Part shown: piece by piece, positions 9,086-17,634 of the stretch
How positions within the stretch are numbered: position 1 is the first letter of the stretch
How the letters are laid out: each line of letters begins with the position of its first letter
NCBI GenBank assembly: GCA_017513005.1
Contig: JAFWDM010000123.1
Span: forward strand, 1 to 64,000
Origin: Lachnospiraceae bacterium
GTDB taxonomy: Bacteria; Bacillota; Clostridia; Lachnospirales; Lachnospiraceae
Direction: 5' to 3'
DNA: 64,000 nucleotides
The notes under the pieces: model-generated
Databases searched by the model: none
What the model saw: only the letters and a program-made list of their open reading frames with translations
What the model was told of the DNA's origin: nothing
Translations under genes and position numbers: made by a program

Positions 9086-10483
9086 ATGGATTTTCAGGGA
9101 AAGAAAGTGCTCGTGATCGGGAGCGGACTCAGCGGAGTCGGCGCGGCCTCTGTTCTGTGTAAAAAAGGGGCGGAGGTCCTGGTCCTGGAGGAAAATGAAA
9201 AGGCGGACGCTGCGGCAGTCCGGGAAAAGGTCGGGGCGTCTCTGACTACAGAGGAGGGCAGGAGACTTTCCGTCTGCATCGGAGGACTTCCGGAGGAAAA
9301 GCTGTCAGAGCGATTCGATCTCGTGGTGCCCAGTCCGGCTGTACCGCTGGATTCTCCGCTTATGAAGCGGCTTCTGGATGCCGGGAACCCGGTCATTTCA
9401 GAGATCGAACTCGGTTTTTTGTTTGAAAAGGGAAAGATCCTGGCTATCACCGGAACAAACGGCAAGACCACCACGACGACCCTGGTCGGAGAGATCATGA
9501 AGGCTGTAAACCCGAAGGTCTTTGTGGTCGGAAATATCGGACGTTCCTATGCGGCTGCATCGATCGAAACGGATGCAGACTCCGTCACCGTGGGCGAGAT
9601 CAGTTCCTTCCAGCTGGAAGCGGCCCCCTCTTTTCATCCCGCGGTCAGCGCGATCCTGAACATCACCCCGGACCACCTCAACCGGCACTATACGATGGAG
9701 AACTACGCCGCGATCAAGGAACGGATCGCCCGCAATCAGACTGCATCGGATACCTGTGTTCTCAACTATGATGATCCCAGGCTCCGTCCCTACGGAGAGC
9801 ATCTGTGCCCTGCGAAAGTTGTCTGGTTTTCCTCACAGACAAAGCTCCGGGAGGGATTCTTCCTGGACGGGGAGGAGATCTGCCGGGCGGACGGGAAGGG
9901 ACATACCCGCAGGCTCATGAATGTCCATGAGATGCATCTGGTAGGTGTCTGCAATGCCGAGAACGTCATGGCCGCGATCGCGGTCACAGAGGCCGCCGGT
10001 GTCCCGATGGAAACGATCCTGCAGGTCGTCCGTGATTTTCCTCCGGTCCCGCACCGGATTGAATTCATTGCAGAAAAAAACGGAGTGCGTTACTACAATG
10101 ACTCCAAGGCGACCAACCCGGATGCCGCGATCCAGGGGATCCGGGCTATGACGGGGCCCACGATCCTGATCGGCGGGGGCTATGACAAAAAGAACAGTTA
10201 CGATGAGTGGATCGAAGCATTTGACGGCAAGGTAAAGAAACTGGTCCTGATCGGTCAGACACGCGAAGATATCGCGGCCTGTGCGAGGGCGCACGGATTC
10301 TCTGAGATCGTCTTCTGTGAGACCTTTGAAGAGTGCCTGCAGACATGTACTGCGGCAGCCGAGCCAGGGGACGAGGTACTCCTGTCGCCTGCCTGTGCAA
10401 GCTGGGGAATGTTCCCGAATTATGAAGTCCGTGGAGACCTCTTCAGGGAATATGTGCTGCAGCTGAAAGATCACGACGCGTGA
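9086..10483 (+). CDS. murD: UDP-N-acetylmuramoyl-L-alanine:D-glutamate ligase
   Basis: A 465-residue Mur ligase that adds D-glutamate to UDP-MurNAc-L-Ala in the cytoplasm. The N-terminal Rossmann segment VLVIGSGLSGVGAA, the ATP-binding GTNGKTTTT, the central ITPDHLNRH and the C-terminal YYNDSKATNPDA are all present. Length is close to the family norm of about 450. It begins after AGAAGGGA. murC, murE, murF and murG are not in this cluster. Confidence 0.96.
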   Translation: MDFQGKKVLVIGSGLSGVGAASVLCKKGAEVLVLEENEKADAAAVREKVGASLTTEEGRRLSVCIGGLPEEKLSERFDLVVPSPAVPLDSPLMKRLLDAGNPVISEIELGFLFEKGKILAITGTNGKTTTTTLVGEIMKAVNPKVFVVGNIGRSYAAASIETDADSVTVGEISSFQLEAAPSFHPAVSAILNITPDHLNRHYTMENYAAIKERIARNQTASDTCVLNYDDPRLRPYGEHLCPAKVVWFSSQTKLREGFFLDGEEICRADGKGHTRRLMNVHEMHLVGVCNAENVMAAIAVTEAAGVPMETILQVVRDFPPVPHRIEFIAEKNGVRYYNDSKATNPDAAIQGIRAMTGPTILIGGGYDKKNSYDEWIEAFDGKVKKLVLIGQTREDIAACARAHGFSEIVFCETFEECLQTCTAAAEPGDEVLLSPACASWGMFPNYEVRGDLFREYVLQLKDHDA

Positions 10484-10499
10484 CATGGGAGAGACATAT

Positions 10500-11759
10500 A
10501 TGCCCGTATTAGCAAAGGATTCTTCTGACAATAAAAAACTGAATAAAAGACGCGGAAGAGCAGGTGGACACTTTTTCTCATCAGATAGTGCGGAAGGACT
10601 TCCGGCGGGAAGAGACAGGAACTACGCGAAGAGTAGAGAGAAAGGACTGCAGGCCTATGGCGATTACAGCCTTGTACTGATCGTGCTGTTTCTGCTGGCT
10701 TTCGGTCTGGTGCTGCTGTATTCCACCAGTTCCTACATAGGGATCGTCGAATATGGGGACTCGGCCTACTACCTGAAGCGGCAGCTGTTTTTTACCTGTC
10801 TGGGCCTGGGCCTGATGGCCGGGATCGCGTTCTTTCCCTACCGATACTGGAAATACCTGTCGATTCCGGCCTTTTTGGGGGCAATCGGCCTGATCGTCAT
10901 GATCATACCCTACGGGCGGGAGGTAAACGGGGCGAAGCGATGGCTGGACATCGGCCCTATGTCCCTGCAGCCATCCGAGGCTGCCAAAGTGGCAGTCATC
11001 ATTTTTACAGCCTTGCTGATCGAGATCATCGGCAGGCGGCGCCTGCAGAAAGCGTGGGGATTTCTGCTTCCTATGGTGCCTGCCGGGGTCATCTCGGTCA
11101 TGCTCTGGCGGATCACCAATAACATGAGCTCTGCGCTCGTCATACTGGCGATCGCCTTCGGCATGCTGTTTGTAGCCTGCCCGGATTATAAACGGTTTGT
11201 AGCCCTGGCCATACTGGGAGTGGCGGGGAGCGCCGCGCTTATCACCTATATCGTGCGTTCCGCGGATCAGGCGGACCTGGGATTTCGAGGGGGACGTGTC
11301 CTGGTGTGGCTGGACCCGCAGGCATATGCCGGGGATACAGGCTATCAGACCCTGCAGGCACTCTACGCCATCGGTTCAGGCGGGATCTTTGGGAAAGGGC
11401 TCGGCCAGAGCATGCAGAAGGCCGTTGTCCCGGAAGCCCAGAACGACATGATCTTCTCCATTATCTGCGAGGAACTGGGGCTGTTTGGCGCGATCGCTAT
11501 CATGGTGCTGTTTGTCATTCTGATCTGGCGATTTATCCTGGTCGCAGGAAATGCGAAAGATCTCTACGGAGCTCTCATCGTCACCGGCGTGATCACCCAC
11601 ATCGCCGTTCAGGCGATCCTGAATATCGCTGTGGTGACCAACACGGTACCGAATACAGGCGTCACGCTTCCCTTCATCAGTTACGGAGGATCGTCACTGT
11701 TCTTTCTGCTGGCGGAGATCGGGATGGTGATGTGCGTGGGAAGGACCAGCAGCCTGTAG
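10500..11759 (+). CDS. ftsW: SEDS peptidoglycan polymerase FtsW
   Basis: About 419 residues, ten hydrophobic helices after a charged, roughly 55-residue cytoplasmic N-terminus. SEDS landmarks are YSTSSY, GAKRWLDIGPMSLQPSE, the PEAQNDMIFSIICEELG loop and the C-terminal NTGVTLPFISYGGSS. FtsW polymerises glycan strands with the neighbouring penicillin-binding protein. The start at 10500 is preferred because GGGAGA sits 7 bases before it; an in-frame ATG at 10485 has no ribosome site. A rod-type role cannot be fully excluded, but the location argues for division. Confidence 0.93.
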   Translation: MPVLAKDSSDNKKLNKRRGRAGGHFFSSDSAEGLPAGRDRNYAKSREKGLQAYGDYSLVLIVLFLLAFGLVLLYSTSSYIGIVEYGDSAYYLKRQLFFTCLGLGLMAGIAFFPYRYWKYLSIPAFLGAIGLIVMIIPYGREVNGAKRWLDIGPMSLQPSEAAKVAVIIFTALLIEIIGRRRLQKAWGFLLPMVPAGVISVMLWRITNNMSSALVILAIAFGMLFVACPDYKRFVALAILGVAGSAALITYIVRSADQADLGFRGGRVLVWLDPQAYAGDTGYQTLQALYAIGSGGIFGKGLGQSMQKAVVPEAQNDMIFSIICEELGLFGAIAIMVLFVILIWRFILVAGNAKDLYGALIVTGVITHIAVQAILNIAVVTNTVPNTGVTLPFISYGGSSLFFLLAEIGMVMCVGRTSSL

Positions 11760-11794
11760 TGCAGTATTAACAAGAGGACGACAGGACGATAGTT

Positions 11795-12676
11795 ATGAAA
11801 AAGATCACTTCAGATTTACATCGGAAATCCATATATGCTTCTCATCCGGCACAGACATCAGCCCGGACCCGGGCGGCTGCGGTTGAGATCGTACACGGGC
11901 ACAGGATCGCGATCGATGCCCGTGATGATGAGAGGACCGGAGGGATCCCTCTGATCGGGAGCCTGCTTTCCCTGCGGGGGCTGCTGGTGTTCTTCCTTCT
12001 GGCTCTGCTGGCCGGTGCTGCCGTCGTACTGCTGTTTTTCAATTTCAGGCATGCGACGATCTATGGCAGCACAAAATACAGCCAGGAGCAGATCGAATCC
12101 TTTATCACGCGCGGCAGGCTGGGCGACAACACATTCGTGATGGCGTTGAAATACCATCAGCGGCCTGTCAGGAACATCCCTTTCGTTGACCGGATCGATA
12201 TAGATATCGTCAATCCGTCGACCGTAAGAGTCAATATTAGGGAAAAGCCTCTGGACGGGGTCGTGGAGAGCGAGGAAGGAAATGTCTTTTTGTCCAGCGA
12301 CGGCACAGTCCAGACGATCTCGGGGCGCAGCTTCAAGGAAGTAACGAAGATCAGCGGGGTCACACTGGCTGATGCCGCAGCCGGGGAGGAAGTCATGGCG
12401 GCGGATGAAGAGAATCAGGCCAGACTGGACCTCGTTCTGGATCTCCTTCGGGCGGTGGAAAAATATGAGCTCCACGCCGATGCAGTTGACTCGGATGCCA
12501 ATGGAAATATCACGGTCACCTTCGGCCGGGTCCGCATCAAACTCGGAAAGACGGGGTTTGATCAGAAGATGCACAAGATCCACCAGATCGCTCCCTATCT
12601 GGAGGGAAGAAGAGGCGTGATCTCCATGACGGGATACAACTATGACGGAGCGAATATCGTCCTGTCTGCGCGCTGA
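11795..12676 (+). CDS. Cell division protein FtsQ/DivIB
   Basis: A 293-residue bitopic protein: about 60 charged cytoplasmic residues, a transmembrane helix (about 65-88), then a POTRA-like domain beginning at ATIYGSTKYSQEQIESFI and the FtsQ/DivIB-typical segment PFVDRIDIDIVNPSTVRVNIREKP split over several strands. It stabilises FtsL/DivIC in the septal complex. Position between ftsW and ftsZ supports the call. A terminator follows, so ftsZ is separately transcribed. Confidence 0.88.
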   Translation: MKKITSDLHRKSIYASHPAQTSARTRAAAVEIVHGHRIAIDARDDERTGGIPLIGSLLSLRGLLVFFLLALLAGAAVVLLFFNFRHATIYGSTKYSQEQIESFITRGRLGDNTFVMALKYHQRPVRNIPFVDRIDIDIVNPSTVRVNIREKPLDGVVESEEGNVFLSSDGTVQTISGRSFKEVTKISGVTLADAAAGEEVMAADEENQARLDLVLDLLRAVEKYELHADAVDSDANGNITVTFGRVRIKLGKTGFDQKMHKIHQIAPYLEGRRGVISMTGYNYDGANIVLSAR

Positions 12677-12760
12677 ACCGGAAGCCGGCAGGGAATGCCC
12701 TCTGCTGCTTATGCTTCTATCATGAACTCAAAGCCTGACCAAATCAAAGTCTGATCAAAA

Positions 12761-12790
12761 GCCTGCATATCCTGGATATGCAGGCTTTTG
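12761..12790 (+). terminator. Rho-independent terminator of the dcw operon
   Basis: A perfect 11-bp stem, GCCTGCATATC (12761-12771) with GATATGCAGGC (12775-12785), a 3-base loop and TTTTGACTTTTA downstream. It lies in the 395-base divIB-ftsZ gap, which otherwise contains only the ftsZ promoter. Confidence 0.88.
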
Positions 12791-12841
12791 ACTTTTATAG
12801 TCAAAAACGTGCGGACAGTTTTGAAACGTAGAAAAACGGCA

Positions 12842-12870
12842 TTGATTATTTCGCATACAAATTGTATGAT
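12842..12870 (+). promoter_or_regulatory. ftsZ promoter with an embedded palindrome
   Basis: TTGATT (12842-12847), 17-base spacer, TATGAT (12865-12870). Inside the spacer and overlapping the -10 box is a perfect dyad, CATACAA (12854-12860), one base, TTGTATG (12862-12868), placed where a repressor would block polymerase. The leader to the GTG start of ftsZ is about 195 bases. Confidence 0.72.
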
Positions 12871-13071
12871 GAATCTGGCTTAAAAATGCCTGGTGGTGTA
12901 TTCATTTTTTTATTAATTGCCAGTGCTGCCGGTATTCTTCAATCCTGGTATCCGGACCTGAGCCTCTAAGCTTCCGTGCAGGGCTCATTTCATGAAGAAA
13001 ATGCTGCATACTATCTGAGAACCGGCAGGCTGAAATTATAAATAAGGAAAAGGTAAAAGGAGGAAACTACT

Positions 13072-14220
13072 GTGCTCGAGATTAAAACGAATGAGACTGA
13101 GACGGCCTGCAAGATTATCGTTGTTGGTGTCGGAGGTGCCGGAAACAATGCTGTCAACCGCATGGTGGACGTTGATATAACCGGTGTCGAGTTTATCGGT
13201 GTCAATACGGATGTTCAGGCGCTGCAGCTTTGCATAGCGCCGAAGCTTCTGCAGATCGGTGAGAAGCTCACCAAAGGCCTTGGAGCCGGCGCGAACCCTG
13301 AGGTCGGCATGAAGGCGGCTGAGGAGAGCGCGGACGAGATCGCAAACGCGATCAGAGGTGCGGATATGGTGTTCGTGACCTGCGGCATGGGCGGCGGTAC
13401 AGGCACCGGGGCGGCTCCAGTGGTCGCCAAGCTCGCGAAGGAGCAGGGCATCCTGACTGTCGGCGTCGTCACAAAGCCCTTCAGCTTTGAGGCAAGGAGC
13501 CGTATGCAGCGCGCCATGGTCGGCATCGAGAGCATCAAGGAGAATGTCGACACACTGATCGTGATCCCCAATGACAAGCTTCTGGAGATCATGGACCGCA
13601 GGACTACTCTTCCCGAGGCACTCAAGAAGGCGGATGAGGTCCTTCAGCAGGCTGTACAGGGTATCACGGATCTGATCAATGTGCCCGCCATCATCAACCT
13701 TGACTTCGCGGATGTGCAGACAGTCATGCGTGAGAAGGGTGTCGCGCATATCGGTATCGGTTACGGCAAGGGTGAGACCAAGGCGACGGATGCAGTCCGT
13801 ATGGCGGTCGAGAGCCCGCTGCTCGAGACGACCGTCAACGGTGCGACGGATGTTATCATCAATATTTCCGGAGACATCTCCCTCGCAGACGCCTCCGACG
13901 CTGCAAGCTATGTGCAGGAACAGGCTGGCGAGGATGTCAATATCATCTTCGGCGCGATGTATGACGACAGCAACACGGATGCCTGCGATGTCACTGTCAT
14001 TGCCACCGGCATCGGCAACAGGGATGTGATCTCTCCCAATACCATCTTCGGTACTGCGGCAGGAAAGGCCTCCAGCCCCTATAAAAGCACGCTGAAGCAG
14101 GGATTTGAGAGCCAGCTCAGTCAGAATGGATCCGCCTACAACTATGGCAACCGCCAGACCGGATCCACTGTCCGCCAGAAGAACCTTGAAATTCCTTCCT
14201 TCCTCCGCACCAAGAGGTAA
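13072..14220 (+). CDS. ftsZ: Cell division protein FtsZ
   Basis: A 382-residue tubulin-like GTPase that forms the Z ring. The tubulin signature GMGGGTGTG begins at residue 105; [13 protein letters not shown] near residue 20 and the T7-loop [11 protein letters not shown] are present. A short variable linker and the C-terminal binding peptide [11 protein letters not shown] complete it. The GTG start follows AAAGGAGGAAAC. ftsA is absent from the neighbourhood, as is common in Clostridia. Confidence 0.98.
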   Translation: MLEIKTNETETACKIIVVGVGGAGNNAVNRMVDVDITGVEFIGVNTDVQALQLCIAPKLLQIGEKLTKGLGAGANPEVGMKAAEESADEIANAIRGADMVFVTCGMGGGTGTGAAPVVAKLAKEQGILTVGVVTKPFSFEARSRMQRAMVGIESIKENVDTLIVIPNDKLLEIMDRRTTLPEALKKADEVLQQAVQGITDLINVPAIINLDFADVQTVMREKGVAHIGIGYGKGETKATDAVRMAVESPLLETTVNGATDVIINISGDISLADASDAASYVQEQAGEDVNIIFGAMYDDSNTDACDVTVIATGIGNRDVISPNTIFGTAAGKASSPYKSTLKQGFESQLSQNGSAYNYGNRQTGSTVRQKNLEIPSFLRTKR

Positions 14221-14239
14221 AAAAAATAAAAATACCCCC

Positions 14240-14267
14240 TTTCCTTTTCTAAAAAAGGTGCTATAAT
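14240..14267 (+). promoter_or_regulatory. tRNA-Ala promoter (extended -10)
   Basis: A consensus TATAAT at 14262-14267 is preceded by TG one base upstream (14259-14260), an extended -10 element. The -35 region (TTTCCT at 14240-14245) is weak. It lies in the gap between ftsZ and the tRNA gene. Confidence 0.65.
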
Positions 14268-14290
14268 AGTCAAGTCGGACAAACAACGAA

Positions 14291-14315
14291 GTCCGGGTCA
14301 GGTTCTGGCCCGGAC
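14291..14315 (+). other. Strong hairpin in the tRNA-Ala leader
   Basis: GTCCGGG (14291-14297) pairs with CCCGGAC (14309-14315); inner bases extend the stem to 11 pairs with one G-U and a 3-base loop. It ends 7 bases before the mature tRNA 5' end and lacks a clear T-run. It could shape 5' processing or be a weak terminator of ftsZ readthrough. Confidence 0.5.
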
Positions 14316-14322
14316 ATTCTAT

Positions 14323-14395
14323 GGGGACGTAGCTCAGTTGGGAGAGCGCAGCGTTCGCAACGCTGAGGTCGCGGGTTCGAATCCCGTCGTCTCCA
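14323..14395 (+). tRNA. tRNA-Ala, anticodon CGC
   Basis: A 73-base cloverleaf. The acceptor stem GGGGACG pairs with CGTCTCC and includes the G3-U70 wobble that specifies alanine. The anticodon stem CAGCG/CGCTG encloses the loop TTCGCAA, giving anticodon CGC (codon GCG). The T-arm has GGTTCGAATCC. CCA is not encoded; the discriminator is A. Confidence 0.96.
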
Positions 14396-14406
14396 CTTAC
14401 AAAAAC

Positions 14407-14437
14407 AGCAGTCGGAATATACCGGCTGCTTTTTTTA
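14407..14437 (+). terminator. Terminator after tRNA-Ala
   Basis: AGCAGTCGG (14407-14415) pairs with CCGGCTGCT (14422-14430), with one G-U pair, followed by seven T. Confidence 0.88.
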
Positions 14438-14444
14438 TGCGCAC

Positions 14445-14474
14445 TTGTTAAAAGCCGGCGGCGGTGTTTAAATA
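14445..14474 (+). promoter_or_regulatory. Candidate promoter of the pseudouridine synthase gene
   Basis: TTGTTA (14445-14450), 18-base spacer, TAAATA (14469-14474). It is the only fitting pair between the tRNA terminator and the gene. Confidence 0.4.
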
Positions 14475-14508
14475 ATAGTAGGAATGTCGTTGAAGTCATG
14501 TCCCGGAT

Positions 14509-14548
14509 CCCGGTGCCGCAGCCGTACATGTCCGGCTGCGGCACCGGG
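14509..14548 (+). repeat. Perfect 16-bp inverted repeat in a leader
   Basis: CCCGGTGCCGCAGCCG (14509-14524) and its exact reverse complement (14533-14548) enclose 8 bases. The hairpin ends about 34 bases before the TTG start of the next gene. No T-run follows, so it is not a terminator; an RNA-stability or translation-control structure, or a REP-like palindrome, is possible. Confidence 0.8.
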
Positions 14549-14582
14549 ACCTGTACGGCAAGGGGAAGGACGGAGAAGAATA

Positions 14583-15941
14583 TTGGCATTGGAGAAACAG
14601 AAAGGACAGCCGGGACAGCTGAAACCGCGCATCCTGCGTATGCAGATCGAAGAACAGGATGCGGGGAAGACGATCAAGGAGTATCTGATGAAGAAGATCG
14701 GCTTCTCGTCCAAACAGCTGAGCCGGTTTAAGTATAGAAAGGACGGGATCCTCCTGAACGGGGAGAAGCGCTATGTAAATGCCTCTCTGCAGGCGGGAGA
14801 TGTTCTCGAGATCCGGCTGACCCGGGGGGGTGAGCCGGTGGAAGAGCATCCGCACGATGCCCTTCGACGATCAGAAAGTGATGCCGTCTTTTCAGCAGAA
14901 CAGGCAGGGCTTCAGGATCTTTCTTCAAAGGAGCGAGAGCGGCATAAAGAGGACCTTCCGGGGCAGGCTGCAGGATACCTGGCTGCCAAGGACGGACGGC
15001 TGCAGAAGATCTGGGCACCACCTGTCTTCTGGCTCAATGAAAAGTATCCTTTCCGGATCCTGTACGAGGATGAGGATATTCTGGCGGCGGATAAACCCTC
15101 GGGGGTGGTCTGCCACCCGAGTCCGGGGCATTTTGACGATACCCTGTCCAATCAGGTGGCGGAGCATCTGGGCCGGATCGGAAAGGAACTTGATGTCCGC
15201 GTGACCGGCAGGCTGGACAGGGATACTTCGGGCATTGTCATTTTTGCCCTGAATACAGAGACGGCTGCCCAGCTGATCAAACAGCGGCAGGCTTCCATGA
15301 TGCAGAAGCTCTATATTGCGCGGGTGCGGGGGCATTTTTCAGAGGACGGAAGGCCGGATCCGGGTATGGCGGCCCCCGGGGCGGGGGAATGCATGGCGGA
15401 TCCGGGCAGCTGTTGCAGGAATGCGGGTATGGACGGTGTCGTGGACAGGCCTCTGCGCAGAGAGAGCAGGGAGTCTTTCCGGATGGTCATTGCGGAGGAC
15501 GGAAAACCCGCCAGGACTTTTTATAAGGTGCTGGCAGAGCTGGAGGACGGAACCTCCCTGATCGCCTGCCGTATCGAACATGGAAGGACCCACCAGATCC
15601 GCGTTCATATGGCCTCTCTGGGGCATCCGATCGTGGGAGACCGGCTGTACGGGCCGGAGTATTCCCGAAAAACTGCGCTGGCGGAAGCAGATCCGCTTAT
15701 GCTGCATGCCTTCCGGGCTGTACTGCATCAGCCGTTTACGGGGGAAGAGATCCGGATCGAGGCGGCGCTTCCTTCCTGGGCGGATGGGATCCGGATCAAT
15801 GCAGCGCTTTCTTCCTGTGCGGACGGGATCGGGACTGAGGCAGCGCTTTCTTCCCGTGCGGACAGGATCGGGACTGAGGCAGCGCTTCCTTCCCGTGCGG
15901 ACGGGATCCGTGAGGAGACAGGGCGGGTGCATTTTACGTAA
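14583..15941 (+). CDS. RluA-family 23S rRNA-type pseudouridine synthase with insertion and repetitive tail
   Basis: About 452 residues, against roughly 300 in the family. An N-terminal S4 RNA-binding domain (from LRMQIEEQDAGKTIKEYL) precedes the catalytic domain, whose signature GRLDRDTSGIVIF carries the catalytic aspartate. HQIRVHMASLGHPIVGDRLYG follows. Extra material includes a spacer after the S4 domain, an approximately 40-residue Gly/Pro/Cys-containing insertion after IARVRGHFSEDG, and four 13-residue repeats at the C-terminus. The TTG start at 14583 was chosen for GGAG 7 bases upstream; the next ATG (14640) lacks one. The rRNA target is not decided (RluA, RluC or RluD type). Confidence 0.88.
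   Translation: MALEKQKGQPGQLKPRILRMQIEEQDAGKTIKEYLMKKIGFSSKQLSRFKYRKDGILLNGEKRYVNASLQAGDVLEIRLTRGGEPVEEHPHDALRRSESDAVFSAEQAGLQDLSSKERERHKEDLPGQAAGYLAAKDGRLQKIWAPPVFWLNEKYPFRILYEDEDILAADKPSGVVCHPSPGHFDDTLSNQVAEHLGRIGKELDVRVTGRLDRDTSGIVIFALNTETAAQLIKQRQASMMQKLYIARVRGHFSEDGRPDPGMAAPGAGECMADPGSCCRNAGMDGVVDRPLRRESRESFRMVIAEDGKPARTFYKVLAELEDGTSLIACRIEHGRTHQIRVHMASLGHPIVGDRLYGPEYSRKTALAEADPLMLHAFRAVLHQPFTGEEIRIEAALPSWADGIRINAALSSCADGIGTEAALSSRADRIGTEAALPSRADGIREETGRVHFT
15762..15917 (+). repeat. Four 39-bp tandem repeats at the pseudouridine synthase C-terminus
   Basis: Units at 15762, 15801, 15840 and 15879 each encode a 13-residue unit of the form AAL(P/S)SxADxIxxx. They follow the last conserved part of the enzyme. 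The copies differ at several bases, so the duplication is not brand-new. Confidence 0.93.
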
Positions 15942-15988
15942 AGGAGCCGCGGAGGCTGTATTTTGTAAATGTTTCACGAGGTGATGAG

Positions 15989-16249
15989 ATGGCGGACAGG
16001 ATGGATGCTTTGCTCGCAAACGGAGCGGACGAGATCAAAGCCAGAAGATACAGGAGCACGCTGTTCAATATAGGGACCGGGATCGTTGCGTTCTGTGCCT
16101 GGAGTGTGGTCAGAATGGCTGCATTTATTGTGGGGAGTATGCCGTCATTTCGGGAGTCCGCGCTGGAAGCTGCGAGAGAGTCTGGCGGCGAGGACAACAA
16201 GTCTGAGGCTGCTCTCGCAAAGGTAGAGGCATTCGGCAAGTCCCTGTAA
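15989..16249 (+). CDS. Small membrane protein of unknown function
   Basis: An 86-residue protein starting after GAGGTGATGAG. A charged N-terminal segment is followed by one hydrophobic helix (about residues 24-50) and a soluble acidic C-terminus (ESGGEDNKSEAALAKVEAF). I do not recognise the family. It lies 47 bases after the pseudouridine synthase gene on the same strand and is closed by a terminator, so the two probably share a transcript. Confidence 0.65.
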   Translation: MADRMDALLANGADEIKARRYRSTLFNIGTGIVAFCAWSVVRMAAFIVGSMPSFRESALEAARESGGEDNKSEAALAKVEAFGKSL

Positions 16250-16349
16250 AACAGGCGGCAGCAGGAGCGTGGCGCGATGAGCTGCGGCGCAGCCTGCATA
16301 CTCGATCGACCGTAAATGTCTGGATGACGGCCCGTATGACAGACAGAGC

Positions 16350-16398
16350 AAAAGGACAGGGGTCCTGCGTAGATGGTCCGCGGATCTCTGTCCTTTTT
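16350..16398 (+). terminator. Long-stemmed terminator
   Basis: AAAAGGACAG (16350-16359) pairs with CTGTCCTTTT (16388-16397), and the stem continues inward with G-U pairs to about 16 pairs. The T-rich end suits plus-strand termination. The rest of the 323-base gap up to the threonine aldolase start shows no gene. Confidence 0.8.
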
Positions 16399-16572
16399 CG
16401 TTACAGGAAAGACCTGCCTGAAGCTGCTCGGTTTTTTTTGCGGTCCTTCTTTCTCTTTCCATCGGAAGGAAGATGGTGTATGCTGTTTCGAAAGGATGCT
16501 GCAAAGCCGGCCGTATGCAGCTTCGGAACTGTTTGTGAATGGAATGAGATATATGCATCTGGAGGATATGGC

Positions 16573-17619
16573 ATGATATATTTTCGCTCGGATTACAGCC
16601 AGGGAGCACACCCGAAAGTCATGGAAGCTCTGGTGAACACGAATATGGAGCATACAGACGGGTACGGGATGGATGACCACTGCGCCCGCGCCGCGGATAT
16701 GATCCGGGACCTGATCGGGGACAGGACCTGTGCCGTCCACATGATGGTCGGCGGGACGCCCTGCAATAGCACGGTCATCGCGGCAGCCCTGCGGCCCTAT
16801 GAATCTGTGGTGGCGGTGAGGACCGGCCATATCTATTTTCATGAGTCGGGCGCGATCGAAGCGACCGGACACCGGGTTCTGACCGTGGAGGGAATCGATG
16901 GAAAGCTGACGCCGGATCTGATCGACCGGGCGCTGGAGGAATATGAGGATGAACATACGCCCCTGCCCCGGATGGTCTATCTGTCGCAGCCGACGGAGAT
17001 CGGGACGATCTACAGCAGGGCGGAGATGGCTGCCATCTCGGAAAAATGCAGAGAGAGGGAACTGCTGCTCTATGTGGACGGCGCGAGACTGGGAGCGGCG
17101 CTGACCTGCGGAGAAAACGATCTGTCGATCCGGGAACTGGCGGGGCTCTGCGATGCCTTTTATATCGGCGGTACGAAAAACGGAGCGCTCTTCGGGGAGG
17201 CGCTCGTCATCCGGAACCGGCAGATCAATGACCATTTCCGCTGGATGATGAAACGCCAGGGCGGCATGCTGGCCAAGGGCCGGCTGATCGGTGTCCAGTT
17301 TGAGGCTCTTCTGGAAGGGGGAGAGGGATCTGTCTATTATCAGATGGCGGCACATGCGAACCGCATGGCAGAGAAGCTCCGGACCGGCCTTAAGGAGCAG
17401 CAGGTCTCCTTCTATAGTGATTCCCCGACCAATCAGATCTTCCCTGTCTTTCCGAAGGATGTGGTAAGAGAGCTGGAAAAAGAGTTCTTTTTTTATGCGT
17501 GGGCCCCTGAGCGGGACGGAATGGTCCCGGTTCGCCTTGTCACAGCCTGGGGAACGGCGGAAGCCGATGTCGATGCCTTCCTGGACCGGGTGCGGGCTCT
17601 GTATGCGAACAGGAAGTAA
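16573..17619 (+). CDS. Low-specificity L-threonine aldolase
   Basis: A 348-residue PLP-dependent fold-type I enzyme that splits L-threonine or allo-threonine into glycine and acetaldehyde. The start MIYFRSDYSQGAHPKVMEAL is typical, with GGAGGA 6 bases before the ATG. YVDGARLGAAL carries the cofactor-binding aspartate, and the PLP lysine lies in YIGGTKNGALFGEA. The frame is open upstream to 16324, but that part crosses the terminator and has no family match. It converges on a minus-strand HAD gene 15 bases later with no terminator between. Confidence 0.92.
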   Translation: MIYFRSDYSQGAHPKVMEALVNTNMEHTDGYGMDDHCARAADMIRDLIGDRTCAVHMMVGGTPCNSTVIAAALRPYESVVAVRTGHIYFHESGAIEATGHRVLTVEGIDGKLTPDLIDRALEEYEDEHTPLPRMVYLSQPTEIGTIYSRAEMAAISEKCRERELLLYVDGARLGAALTCGENDLSIRELAGLCDAFYIGGTKNGALFGEALVIRNRQINDHFRWMMKRQGGMLAKGRLIGVQFEALLEGGEGSVYYQMAAHANRMAEKLRTGLKEQQVSFYSDSPTNQIFPVFPKDVVRELEKEFFFYAWAPERDGMVPVRLVTAWGTAEADVDAFLDRVRALYANRK

Positions 17620-17634
17620 ATGGTTTAAAATGGT

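Noticed and set aside
15762..15917. CRISPR-like array
   Set aside because: The units are directly adjacent without spacers and code in frame with the enzyme. The other repeat clusters also lack repeat-spacer structure.
16324..16572. N-terminal extension of the threonine aldolase frame
   Set aside because: It crosses a long-stemmed terminator, and the family start with a good ribosome site lies at 16573.
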